Origin: Alcaligenes faecalis | Lineage (GTDB): Bacteria > Pseudomonadota > Gammaproteobacteria > Burkholderiales > Burkholderiaceae_B | Assembly (NCBI RefSeq): GCF_009497775.1 | Contig: NZ_CP031012.1 | Coordinates: 1,302,001-1,366,000 of the forward strand | Reading direction: 5' to 3' | Length of the DNA stretch: 64,000 nt | Shown here: positions 1 to 7,453 of the stretch, piece by piece | How positions within the stretch are numbered: the first letter of the stretch is position 1 | Layout of the letters: every line of letters starts with the position of its first letter | Program-made: the position numbers and the translations under genes | Notes under the pieces: model-generated | The model's database searches: none | What the model saw: only the letters and a program-made list of their open reading frames with translations | What the model was told of the DNA's origin: nothing

Positions 1-30
1 GACCTCTTGTTACTTATAAGATATGAAAAG

Positions 31-47
31 ATATTATATAATAATAT
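31..47. promoter_or_regulatory. 17-bp perfect inverted repeat, probable operator of the ArsR regulator
   Basis: ATATTAT-ATA-ATAATAT is a perfect dyad in an extremely AT-rich stretch (about 11-60) just upstream of the ArsR-family gene. Regulators of this family usually bind such AT-rich palindromes over their own promoter. The sequence and position are seen directly; the operator role is inferred. Confidence 0.5.
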
Positions 48-70
48 ATATTGTGTTTTTGTAGAACGAT

Positions 71-397
71 ATGGATCAAATCGAACTGGAAGCTCTGCGA
101 CACGTGGCAGGCCGGGCCAGCAGCTTGCTGGGTAGCCTGGCCAACCCCGACCGTCTGATGATTCTCTGCACCTTGGTGCAGGGCGAATGCAATGTGGGGG
201 AGCTGGCGCAGCGCAGTGGCATTGTTCAGCCTACTTTATCTCAGCAATTAACTGTTTTGCGACGCGAAGAGCTGATTGCCAGTCGCAAAGAGGGCAAATA
301 CGTCTATTACCGTCTGGAAAATCCGGCGGTGCTGGCCGTGATGCAGACTTTATATGGAATCTTTTGCGCCCCAGGAGGCACTGATGATCGCAATTGA
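71..397 (+). CDS. ArsR-family (BigR/SqrR-like) transcriptional repressor
   Basis: This 108-residue winged-helix regulator has the helix-turn-helix in about residues 42-64 (VGELAQRSGI...TLSQQLTVLR) and the wing at 70-82 (ASRKEGKYVYYRL). Cysteines at 33, 40 and 99 could provide a thiol pair, as in the sulfide/persulfide-sensing BigR/YgaV/SqrR group, although I cannot align them exactly. Its 3' end overlaps the next gene, a YeeE/YedE channel half, so it very probably controls those transporter genes. An arsenic role is less likely because no ars genes are present. The effector assignment is inference from context; the family assignment is firm. Confidence 0.85.
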   Translation: MDQIELEALRHVAGRASSLLGSLANPDRLMILCTLVQGECNVGELAQRSGIVQPTLSQQLTVLRREELIASRKEGKYVYYRLENPAVLAVMQTLYGIFCAPGGTDDRN

Positions 398-815
398 CTG
401 GAGTTCCTTTACCCCGTGGAGCGCCTTGTTCGGTGGCGCCTTGATTGGTTTGGCCGCTGCCGTGCTGGTGCTGTTCAATGGCCGGGTGTTTGGCATATCC
501 GGATTGCTGTCCGGCACCTGGAGCGGGGAGGCCGGTGACAAGGGTTGGCGCTGGATGGCCTTGCTGGGTTTGGCGGCGGCCCCGTGGTTGTACCGTTTAG
601 CCGGGGAAACCGTGCCTGCCGTGCAGCCGCAGCCCTGGATGTGGGTCGTAGTGGCCGGTTTGCTGGTGGGGTTTGGAACCCGTTTGGGCTCGGGCTGCAC
701 CAGTGGGCATGGCGTTTGTGGCTTGTCGCGCCTGTCGCCCCGTTCTTTGGTGGCAACGCTGACGTTTATGGCCAGCGGCTTTTTGACCGTGTTCGTCTTG
801 CGTCACCTGATCTAA
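384..815 (+). CDS. YeeE/YedE-family sulfur-compound channel, first half
   Basis: This is a hydrophobic 143-residue inner-membrane protein with about four membrane segments. It carries the family signature GSGCTSGHGVCG, whose cysteine is the conserved pore residue in thiosulfate/sulfur-compound channels of this family. The start at 384 is chosen because GGAGG at 373-377 is well spaced from it. It overlaps the end of the regulator by 14 bp, so the two are translationally linked. It is about half the size of full-length YeeE and probably works with the next gene as a two-part channel. The exact substrate (thiosulfate, sulfide or persulfide) cannot be read from the sequence. Confidence 0.85.
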   Translation: MIAIDWSSFTPWSALFGGALIGLAAAVLVLFNGRVFGISGLLSGTWSGEAGDKGWRWMALLGLAAAPWLYRLAGETVPAVQPQPWMWVVVAGLLVGFGTRLGSGCTSGHGVCGLSRLSPRSLVATLTFMASGFLTVFVLRHLI

Positions 816-825
816 GGAGCCCACC

Positions 826-1236
826 ATGCAATATTTCATCGCTTTAGTTTCCGGCCTGATTTTTGGCTTGGGCTTGTTGATTTCCGGTCTGGCCAACCCC
901 AGCAAGGTGCTGGCGTTTCTGGATCTGGCCGGGGCCTGGGACCCGTCTTTAGCCTTGGTGATGGCGGCGGCCATTGCGGTGGCGATTGTGCCCTTCAGTC
1001 TGGCGCGTCGTCGTCCTTGTGCTTTTGTGACCGGTCAGCCCATGAATCTGCCCAAGCAGCGTCAAATAGACCGCCCCTTGGTATTGGGTGCCTTGATTTT
1101 CGGTGCTGGTTGGGGCGTGGCGGGTTTTTGCCCTGGACCGGCCATTGTGTTGGCAGCGTCGGGCGCGCCTTTGGCCATTCTGTTTCTGGTCGCGATGCTG
1201 ATCGGGATGTGGGCGGCAGGGCGGGTGCGTGGCTAA
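826..1236 (+). CDS. YeeE/YedE-family (DUF6691) channel, second half
   Basis: The 136-residue product is a membrane protein with about four hydrophobic segments. It holds the partner motif GWGVAGFCPGPA of split YeeE/YedE transporters, again with a conserved cysteine. AAGGAG at 814-819 sets the start 10 bp after the first half ends, so both halves are cotranscribed with the ArsR regulator. The architecture (regulator, half 1, half 2) is common in proteobacterial sulfide-response loci. No sulfide oxidase, rhodanese or persulfide dioxygenase is encoded beside it in this window. Confidence 0.85.
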   Translation: MQYFIALVSGLIFGLGLLISGLANPSKVLAFLDLAGAWDPSLALVMAAAIAVAIVPFSLARRRPCAFVTGQPMNLPKQRQIDRPLVLGALIFGAGWGVAGFCPGPAIVLAASGAPLAILFLVAMLIGMWAAGRVRG

Positions 1237-1254
1237 GCGCCACGCCACACTGCC

Positions 1255-1686
1255 TTAGCCCAGATGCGTGCTGGGAGCCGGGACTTGATCCGGCTCCATA
1301 TTCACCAGACCCTGCAAGATGCCGCAATGCTCCAGGCCACCGGCCTGCCCGCAGCGGTGACGCAGTTCAATCAGTTGTTTTTGCAGGTGTTCCAGCTCGG
1401 CAATGCGCACGGCCACGTGCTCGATGTGTTCATCCAGCAAATCATTGACCGGGGCGCAGTCTTGCGCCGGGCCGTCCATGAACGCCAACAGGCCGCGAAT
1501 TTCTTCGTGCGTCATATCCAGGCTGCGGCAGTTGCGAATAAAACGTAGCCGTTCCAGGTGGATATTCCGGTACAGGCGGTAGTTGCCTTCGCTGCGCTCC
1601 GGCTCGGGCAGCAGCCCCACCTTCTCGTAATAGCGGATGGTTTCCGTGTTGCAGTGGCTTTTTTCCGCCAACTCACCAATTTTCAT
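1255..1686 (-). CDS. cadR: MerR-family Cd(II)/Pb(II)-responsive regulator CadR
   Basis: This 143-residue protein has a MerR N-terminal HTH (MKIGELAEKS...TIRYYEKVGLLP), a long dimerisation helix and the metal-site cysteines C77, C112 and C121, the pattern of CadR/PbrR. The segment CRSLDMTHEEIRGLL is typical of this group. It is transcribed away from the P-type ATPase gene at 1765. The shared intergenic region holds a MerR-type promoter with 19-bp spacing, so this protein should switch on the ATPase when Cd, Pb or possibly Zn enters the cell. Confidence 0.93.
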   Translation of the reverse strand: MKIGELAEKSHCNTETIRYYEKVGLLPEPERSEGNYRLYRNIHLERLRFIRNCRSLDMTHEEIRGLLAFMDGPAQDCAPVNDLLDEHIEHVAVRIAELEHLQKQLIELRHRCGQAGGLEHCGILQGLVNMEPDQVPAPSTHLG

Positions 1687-1705
1687 TGCTTTGCCTCCAA
1701 AAGGC

Positions 1706-1736
1706 TTGACCTTGTAGCTACTTTAGGCTTTCTACT
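1706..1736 (+). promoter_or_regulatory. MerR-type cadA promoter and CadR operator
   Basis: The -35 TTGACC (1706-1711) and the -10 TCTACT (1731-1736) are separated by 19 bp, the over-long spacer typical of MerR-regulated promoters. The spacer holds a dyad centred on GTAGCTAC, with CCT and AGG arms. The metal-loaded regulator is known to untwist this kind of DNA to realign the two hexamers. Confidence 0.85.
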
Positions 1737-1764
1737 GGTCCCATGCAAGAAGCGAGGAACTGCT

Positions 1765-4086
1765 ATGACATCAGCTAACAATACTTCAAAGCTCGGCGTG
1801 GGGCAGTGCACAACATCAGCCTGCCAGACCGAGCACGCGCATGACCATAGTCATGATCACGACCATGCAGCGGGCGATCACAGCCACGAGCATAGCCATG
1901 ATCACGATCACAGCCATGCCGAACAAACGTCGCACTCTCACGAGGGGGCGTGCTGCTCGGCACCCGCTTTTGGTCCATCGGTGACTTTGGCCGCCAGTAC
2001 CTCTACACGTCTGGTGGTGCACATCGCTGATATGGACTGCCCGGCGGAAGAGAACATGATTCGCTCCGGCCTGAAAAAGCTGGATCAGGTGCAGAACCTG
2101 GGTTTTGACCTGATGCAGCGTGTGTTGACCGTGGACCACGTGGATGGTGCCCGTGACAAGGTGCTGGGCGCTTTGCGCGGCCTGGGTTTTGAACCCCGTA
2201 TGGCCGATGAACAGCCTGTGAAGCAGGTATCGCCCAAGCAGGGCCTGATTCGCATTGCCGGTGCCGTGGTGCTGGCCTTGGCCGCCGAGATCAGCCATTG
2301 GCTGGCGGCCCCCGAGTGGCTGGTGATTGTTCTGGCGCTGGCCGCGATTCTGTCCGGCGGCGTGCAGGTTTACAAGAAGGGCTGGATTGCGCTGCGTAAT
2401 GGTCAGCTCAATATCAATGCCTTGATGAGTATTGCCGTGACTGGCGCGGTGCTGCTGGCCCAATGGCCTGAAGCCGCCATGGTGATGTCCTTGTTCAGTT
2501 TGGCTGAATGGATCGAGGCTCGTTCCCTGGACCGCGCCCGCAATGCGGTGGACAGCCTGCTCAAGCTGGTTCCGGACGAAGTGCTGGTCAGTGCCGATGG
2601 CAAGGACTGGCAGCGCGTACCCGCTAATCAGGTGCAGGCAGGCTGGCAAGTCCGCGTCGCTCCCGGCGAACGTTTTGGTCTGGACGGTAAGGTCCTTCAA
2701 GGTCAAAGCACGGTTAACCAGGCACCGATCACAGGTGAAAGCGCCCCTGTGGACAAGGCTCCCGGTGATGAAGTCTTTGCAGGCACCATCAATGGTATGG
2801 GCGAGCTGGTGTATCAAGTCCAGGCTGCGCATGATGAAACCTTGCTGGCCCGCATCACACGCTCGGTTCAGGAAGCTCAGGCCAACAAGGCTCCGATTCA
2901 GCGCTTTGTAGACCAGTTTTCCCGCATTTACACACCGCTGGTTGTGGTGGCAGCAGCCTTGATGGCTGTGGCCTTGCCCTTGATCTGGGACGTGAGCTGG
3001 TCGGAGTCCGTATACCGCGCTCTGGTTCTGTTGGTGATCGCTTGCCCTTGCGCCCTGGTGATTTCCACCCCGGTGGCTGTGGTCAGTGCTTTGGCCAGTG
3101 CCGCACGTGCCGGTATCTTGATTAAAGGTGGTGTGTATCTGGAACGGGCTCGTCAACTGCGTTATCTGGCCGTGGACAAGACCGGCACCCTGACCCTGGG
3201 CGAGCCTTCCTTGAGCGAATACGGCAGCTTGCGTCAAAGTCTGTCGGATAGCGAAGTGCTGGACATGGCCGTTGCCCTGGCCGAGCGTTCGGATCACCCC
3301 GCCTCGCAAGCGATTGCACGTGGCCGTGTCAGTTCGGGTTTGTTAAGCCTGGACCAGTTCGAGGCTTTGGCTGGTAATGGCGTGCAGGCAGAGGGTTCGA
3401 CTGGCCAATTGCGTTTGGGCAAGCGTAGCTGGGTGCTGGGCCAGAACCAGGCCGAGTCCAGCCAGGCCGAGCAGCAAGCCGTAGAGAGCGGTGCCACCAT
3501 GGTGTATCTGGGTGACGAGCAAGGTCTGCTGGCCTGGTTCGCCATGATGGACACGCTGCGTCCCACCACCATCCAGGCGATTCGCGATCTGCAAGCGCAG
3601 GGCGTCCAAGTGGAAGTGCTGTCGGGCGACCACGAGCAAGCCGTGCGTCATGTGGCCCAGCAAGCCGGCATCAAGGATTTCCGAGGCGGCTTGCTGCCAC
3701 AGGACAAGCTGGACCGTATCGAGGAAAAGCTGGGTAATGGTCTGGTGGCGATGGTGGGCGATGGCATCAATGATGCACCTGCTCTGGCTCGTGCTGACGT
3801 GGGTATTGCCATGGGTGCGCTGGGTTCGGACATCGCGATCGAGACCGCCGACGTGGCCTTGATGGATGATGATCTGGGCAAGATTGCCTTGCTGATGCGC
3901 CAGTCGCGGGCCTTGCATGCTGTCTTGTGGCAGAACATCAGTCTGGCTTTGGGTATCAAGGCCGTGTTCCTGGTGATGGCCCTGACCGGACAAGCCACCA
4001 TGTGGATGGCCGTGTTTGCCGATGTGGGTGCCAGCTTGCTGGTTGTACTGAACAGCTTGCGTCTGCTGCGCGCCCGCAATCCTTGA
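1765..4086 (+). CDS. cadA: Cd2+/Zn2+/Pb2+-exporting P1B-type ATPase CadA/ZntA
   Basis: This 773-residue metal efflux pump has a His/Asp-rich tail (about residues 21-57, many HDH and HSH units) and a Cys pair (GACC). One HMA domain follows with the DMDCPAEE metal site, then membrane segments, the CPC transport motif at C427-P-C429, the phosphorylation motif DKTGTLT at D471, the SDHP nucleotide motif and GDGINDAPALA. It pumps divalent soft metals from the cytoplasm to the periplasm using ATP. ATG 1765 is preferred: it follows GAGG at suitable distance and sits downstream of the MerR promoter, while longer readings in this frame would run back into cadR. The divergent cadR controls it. Confidence 0.95.
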   Translation: MTSANNTSKLGVGQCTTSACQTEHAHDHSHDHDHAAGDHSHEHSHDHDHSHAEQTSHSHEGACCSAPAFGPSVTLAASTSTRLVVHIADMDCPAEENMIRSGLKKLDQVQNLGFDLMQRVLTVDHVDGARDKVLGALRGLGFEPRMADEQPVKQVSPKQGLIRIAGAVVLALAAEISHWLAAPEWLVIVLALAAILSGGVQVYKKGWIALRNGQLNINALMSIAVTGAVLLAQWPEAAMVMSLFSLAEWIEARSLDRARNAVDSLLKLVPDEVLVSADGKDWQRVPANQVQAGWQVRVAPGERFGLDGKVLQGQSTVNQAPITGESAPVDKAPGDEVFAGTINGMGELVYQVQAAHDETLLARITRSVQEAQANKAPIQRFVDQFSRIYTPLVVVAAALMAVALPLIWDVSWSESVYRALVLLVIACPCALVISTPVAVVSALASAARAGILIKGGVYLERARQLRYLAVDKTGTLTLGEPSLSEYGSLRQSLSDSEVLDMAVALAERSDHPASQAIARGRVSSGLLSLDQFEALAGNGVQAEGSTGQLRLGKRSWVLGQNQAESSQAEQQAVESGATMVYLGDEQGLLAWFAMMDTLRPTTIQAIRDLQAQGVQVEVLSGDHEQAVRHVAQQAGIKDFRGGLLPQDKLDRIEEKLGNGLVAMVGDGINDAPALARADVGIAMGALGSDIAIETADVALMDDDLGKIALLMRQSRALHAVLWQNISLALGIKAVFLVMALTGQATMWMAVFADVGASLLVVLNSLRLLRARNP

Positions 4087-4106
4087 ACTTCGCGTTTCTT
4101 GCAATC

Positions 4107-4139
4107 AAGCTCCATCTCTTTGAGGTGGAGCTTTTTTTT
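4107..4139 (+). terminator. Rho-independent terminator of cadA
   Basis: AAGCTCCA and TGGAGCTT form an 8-bp stem around a short loop, followed directly by eight T residues. It lies about 20 bp after the cadA stop codon. Confidence 0.9.
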
Positions 4140-4143
4140 ACCG

Positions 4144-4194
4144 CCGGGCCGCTCCCAAGGTAACAACCCCCCCCCCCCTTGGGGATGAGCCCGG
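4144..4194. repeat. Structured extragenic element (nested palindrome) with a C12 tract
   Basis: Two nested stems are visible: CCGGGC (4144-4149) with GCCCGG (4189-4194), and CCCAAGG (4154-4160) with CCTTGGG (4177-4183). Twelve C residues in a row (4167-4178) run from the loop into the inner stem. It resembles REP-like extragenic palindromes that I recall from Alcaligenaceae/Burkholderiales genomes, but only one copy is in this window. The rest of the 4087-4433 gap holds the cadA terminator and a G-rich stretch ending in a T run near 4290; no gene is evident. Confidence 0.45.
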
Positions 4195-4433
4195 ACATAC
4201 AGTAGTTCATTGCGGACTGCTGTGTGCCTGGCGAATCCGAGCGGCAAGCAGGCCGCGTGGTGGAGCGCAAGTCGCAGGCGCGGCGTGGGGGCTTTTTTAT
4301 GGTTCATCAAATAAGCCCATCACTAACGTGAAGTTTTTTAGGGTCGCAGTAGTATCATTAAGGCTTCATTTGGGTTGAGGCCCTGCTTGTTTCTCATCTG
4401 TGTCGAACAGGCTGGGCATGACAAGGACGCGCG

Positions 4434-6152
4434 ATGATTGCACTGCTGGAAGCGGGTCGAGCCGGACTCCTGGGGCGAAAACATTGGCTAAATAACCTGC
4501 TGGCCGGTTTGGTGGTGGGGGTGGTGGCTTTGCCGCTGGCCATGGCCTTTGCCATTGCATCCGGGGTCAAGCCCGAACAGGGTTTGTATACCGCCATTAT
4601 TGCCGGTTTGGCGGTCTCTTTATTTGGCGGCAGCCGGGTTCAGATTGCCGGGCCGACGGGGGCGTTCATTGTCATCCTGTCCGGGGTAGTGGCCCAGCAT
4701 GGAGTGGCGGGCCTGCAAATTGCCACGCTGATGGCCGGGGTGATTTTGCTGCTGCTGGGCCTGCTGCGCCTGGGGGCGGTCATCCGTTTTATTCCCGATC
4801 CGGTCATCGTGGGTTTTACCGCCGGTATTGGTGTGATTATCTGGGTGGGCCAGTGGCGGGATTTCTTCGGCCTGCCTGCGGTACAAGGCCAGCACTTTCA
4901 CGAAAAGCTGTGGTTCTTGCTGCATAACCTGCCGTCTCTGGATTGGGCAACTACGCTGCTGGGGATATTGTCTCTGGCTATTCTGATCATTGTCCCCAGG
5001 ATTCCGTCCCTGGCGCGCTTGCCCGGCCCCTTGGTGGCCTTGGTTGTCATCACGCTGTTGCAGGCAATTTTCCGGTTCGAGTCCGTGGCCACGATTGGTT
5101 CCAGCTTTGGTGCCTTGCCCAGCGGCTTGCCGTCTTTCCAATGGCCTGAAATTACGCTGACCCGTGTGGTGGAGCTGATCGGACCTGCCTTTGCGATTGC
5201 CATGCTGGGCGCGATCGAGTCCTTGCTGTCCGCCGTGGTGGCTGACTCCATGACAGGCTCGCGTCACGACTCCAATCAGGAACTGGTAGGTCAGGGGATT
5301 GCCAACGTGCTCTCGCCTTTGTTTGGCGGGATTGCGGCCACGGGTGCCATTGCCCGTACCGCGACCAATATCCGTAATGGTGGCGACAGCCCCATTGCCG
5401 GTGTGGTGCATGTGATTTTTCTGGTGCTGGTACTGCTGTTGCTGGCTCCGCTGGCGGCCTATATCCCGCTGACGGTGCTGGCAGCAATTCTGTTCATGGT
5501 GGCCTGGAATATGAGTCAGGCCAAGCTGGTCGTCCGTTTGCAGCGCCGTATGCCCACGGCTGATCTGTTCATTTTGTGGGTGACCTTTGCCCTGACGGTA
5601 TTCGCGGACTTGGTGGTGGCCGTGAATATCGGCGTGATCCTGGCTATGTTGTATGTGCTCAAGCGCACTTCGGATGGAGTGCAGGTGCGGGCGCTGGAAG
5701 GCCGTCGTTTGCAACGGGCATTGGATTTGTCCTTTAGCCAGGAGTTGCGCCAGGATATTTCGGTGCTGACTCTGGAAGGGCCGTACTTCTTTGCCAGTGT
5801 GGAAGCGGTGAATCGTTCCTTGCTGACGGTGCCGGAGCAGGTTCGGGCCGTGGTCCTGCGCCTGAATTACGTGCCTTTTGTGGATGCGACAGCTATGCAG
5901 GCTCTGGAAACCGCCTTGGCGGAACTGGAGCAGCGCAATGTCATGGTGGCGCTGTGCGAGGCCAACGAGAAAGTGAACCGCAAGCTGATCCGCATGGGCC
6001 TGTTCAAGCAGATCCACGCCCATCGCGTGTTTGATAGTTTGCAGAATGCGTGGGAAAGCGTCAGCGAGACGCTGGATTATCAGGCTGCTGAGGCAGCAGC
6101 AAAAGAAGCGACCTTCCCGTCTGATAGTGGTGCTGCTGCACGAGCCGATTAA
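4434..6152 (+). CDS. SulP-family inorganic anion transporter with STAS domain
   Basis: This is a 572-residue SLC26/SulP protein. The N-terminal part has about 10-14 membrane segments with the family motif around AGPTGAFIVILSG. A cytoplasmic STAS domain follows from about residue 430 (ISVLTLEGPYFFASVEAV...VPFVDATAMQALETAL). It probably imports sulfate, or alternatively bicarbonate or another anion, with H+ or Na+; substrate cannot be told from sequence. AAGGA lies about 8 bp before the ATG. It stands as a single gene facing the sulfatase/FGE pair, so a role in handling released sulfate is conceivable but inferred. Confidence 0.9.
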   Translation: MIALLEAGRAGLLGRKHWLNNLLAGLVVGVVALPLAMAFAIASGVKPEQGLYTAIIAGLAVSLFGGSRVQIAGPTGAFIVILSGVVAQHGVAGLQIATLMAGVILLLLGLLRLGAVIRFIPDPVIVGFTAGIGVIIWVGQWRDFFGLPAVQGQHFHEKLWFLLHNLPSLDWATTLLGILSLAILIIVPRIPSLARLPGPLVALVVITLLQAIFRFESVATIGSSFGALPSGLPSFQWPEITLTRVVELIGPAFAIAMLGAIESLLSAVVADSMTGSRHDSNQELVGQGIANVLSPLFGGIAATGAIARTATNIRNGGDSPIAGVVHVIFLVLVLLLLAPLAAYIPLTVLAAILFMVAWNMSQAKLVVRLQRRMPTADLFILWVTFALTVFADLVVAVNIGVILAMLYVLKRTSDGVQVRALEGRRLQRALDLSFSQELRQDISVLTLEGPYFFASVEAVNRSLLTVPEQVRAVVLRLNYVPFVDATAMQALETALAELEQRNVMVALCEANEKVNRKLIRMGLFKQIHAHRVFDSLQNAWESVSETLDYQAAEAAAKEATFPSDSGAAARAD

Positions 6153-6209
6153 GGCATGGTCAGATGGTTGAGGAGAGCCTTATAGGTATTTTCTCTTGTG
6201 CTGCTGGAT

Positions 6210-6240
6210 GAACGACACCCCAATTATTGGGGTGTCGTTC
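6210..6240. terminator. Perfect 14-bp inverted repeat between convergent genes
   Basis: GAACGACACCCCAA (6210-6223) and its exact complement (6227-6240) are separated by only TTA. It lies between the SulP gene and the convergent FGE gene, where a bidirectional terminator is expected. There is no clear T tract on either side, so termination would be atypical; an RNA-stabilising hairpin or protein site is the alternative. Confidence 0.5.
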
Positions 6241-6343
6241 ATTACAGAAGCGGCAGAGGGGCTGATTTTGTAGCTATACCTTTTCGGAGTCCCATGTCTT
6301 GGTCAAGACGACAAAGTCAGGGTGTGGAAAAGGGGTGCCAGCT

Positions 6344-7453
6344 TTATTTTGCAGGCGTATTCAGCGCAGTACGAAAGCCCACGTGCTGGGTAGACATGGT
6401 GGTTTCCTGGGGCTGTCGTGATGCCGGGCGATAGCGTACGCAGAAGTTGGCTGCACACAGAAAAGAGCCGCCCTTGATAACGCCGGTTGCCGGATTTCCT
6501 TTGGCATCCGTTGCTGCCGTGACAAGGGGTTTGGGCGTCAGGGGCCGATGCTGGGGTTGCCACGCGCTACGTGTCCATTCCCAGACATTACCGACTGAAT
6601 CCCACAGGCCATAGTTATTGGCCGGGAAGCAGCCCACGGGGGCGGTGCCTTCGTAGCCATCACGTAGCAGGTTTTTGGCGGGGAAATTACCTTGCCAGGT
6701 GTTGGCCATCAAGCGGCCACGCACTTCAGGCGTATTGCCCCAAGGGTAGGTAGCACCTTCCAGGCCGCCACGCGCCGCAAACTCCCATTGCTCTTCGCTA
6801 GGCAGATCGCGCCCCAACCAGCGGGCGTAAGCCAGTGCATCCTCGTAAGCAATATGGACGACTGGATGATTCTCCCGGCCATTCAGATTGGTATCGGGGC
6901 CACCGGGGTGGCGCCAGTTGGCACCCGGCACCCATACCCACCAGTTGTAGCTGCTGGGAGGGGTTTGCTGCTCGTGCCCTTCGTGGTGATCGTGATCATG
7001 TGTGGTTGCCGGTGGCGTAAAGACGGCAGAGCCGGGCTGACGATACTGCTCGGGAACCTGAACATTCGGCGGGAATTCCGGCACCCGCTCCGCTTGGGTG
7101 ACATAGCCTGTCGCCGCTACAAATTGCGCGAACTGGGCATTGGTCACTTCGTGCTGGTCTATCTGAAAGGCCTGGATCTCGACGGGGTGTACCGGCTTTT
7201 CTTCCGGGTAGCCCTCGTCGGAACCCATCAGAAAGCGTCCGCCAGGAATGGTGAGCAAGCCGGCCTGATTGGCGACGCCTTGCTTGGCCGGACCGAAGCC
7301 GGTTGGTATGCCGCTATACGCCTGGCAATCGTGGGCCGGAACCGGAGGAGGGAGGGTGTCGGAGCCTTCGGCCGCTGCGGGCAGCGGGGCTGCTGCCAGC
7401 AGCCCGCATACCGTCAGCAGTGCCTTGGCTCGGGAGAGCTTAAAGGACTTCAT
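6344..7453 (-). CDS. Formylglycine-generating enzyme (SUMF1/FGE family), with signal peptide
   Basis: This 369-residue member of the FGE-sulfatase family oxidises the active-site cysteine of sulfatases to formylglycine with O2 and copper. The active Cys pair is present as C333 and C338 (FLCAANFC), matching the C-X4-C of aerobic FGEs, and the C-terminal HVGFRTA motif is intact. Unusually, the N-terminus reads as a Sec signal peptide (basic start, hydrophobic core, APLPAAAEG cleavage region). About residues 150-160 hold a His/Asp-rich insert (HDHDHHEGH). It starts inside the end of the sulfatase gene (14-bp overlap), so the two are coupled; the sulfatase is surely its substrate. Location in the periplasm is inferred. 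Confidence 0.9.
   Translation of the reverse strand: MKSFKLSRAKALLTVCGLLAAAPLPAAAEGSDTLPPPVPAHDCQAYSGIPTGFGPAKQGVANQAGLLTIPGGRFLMGSDEGYPEEKPVHPVEIQAFQIDQHEVTNAQFAQFVAATGYVTQAERVPEFPPNVQVPEQYRQPGSAVFTPPATTHDHDHHEGHEQQTPPSSYNWWVWVPGANWRHPGGPDTNLNGRENHPVVHIAYEDALAYARWLGRDLPSEEQWEFAARGGLEGATYPWGNTPEVRGRLMANTWQGNFPAKNLLRDGYEGTAPVGCFPANNYGLWDSVGNVWEWTRSAWQPQHRPLTPKPLVTAATDAKGNPATGVIKGGSFLCAANFCVRYRPASRQPQETTMSTQHVGFRTALNTPAK

Noticed and set aside
1816..3309. Long leftward reading frame opposite cadA (about 497 codons)
   Set aside because: It lies entirely antisense to a well-supported P-type ATPase gene and its product is His/Gln-rich nonsense without domains; such shadows are common in high-GC DNA.
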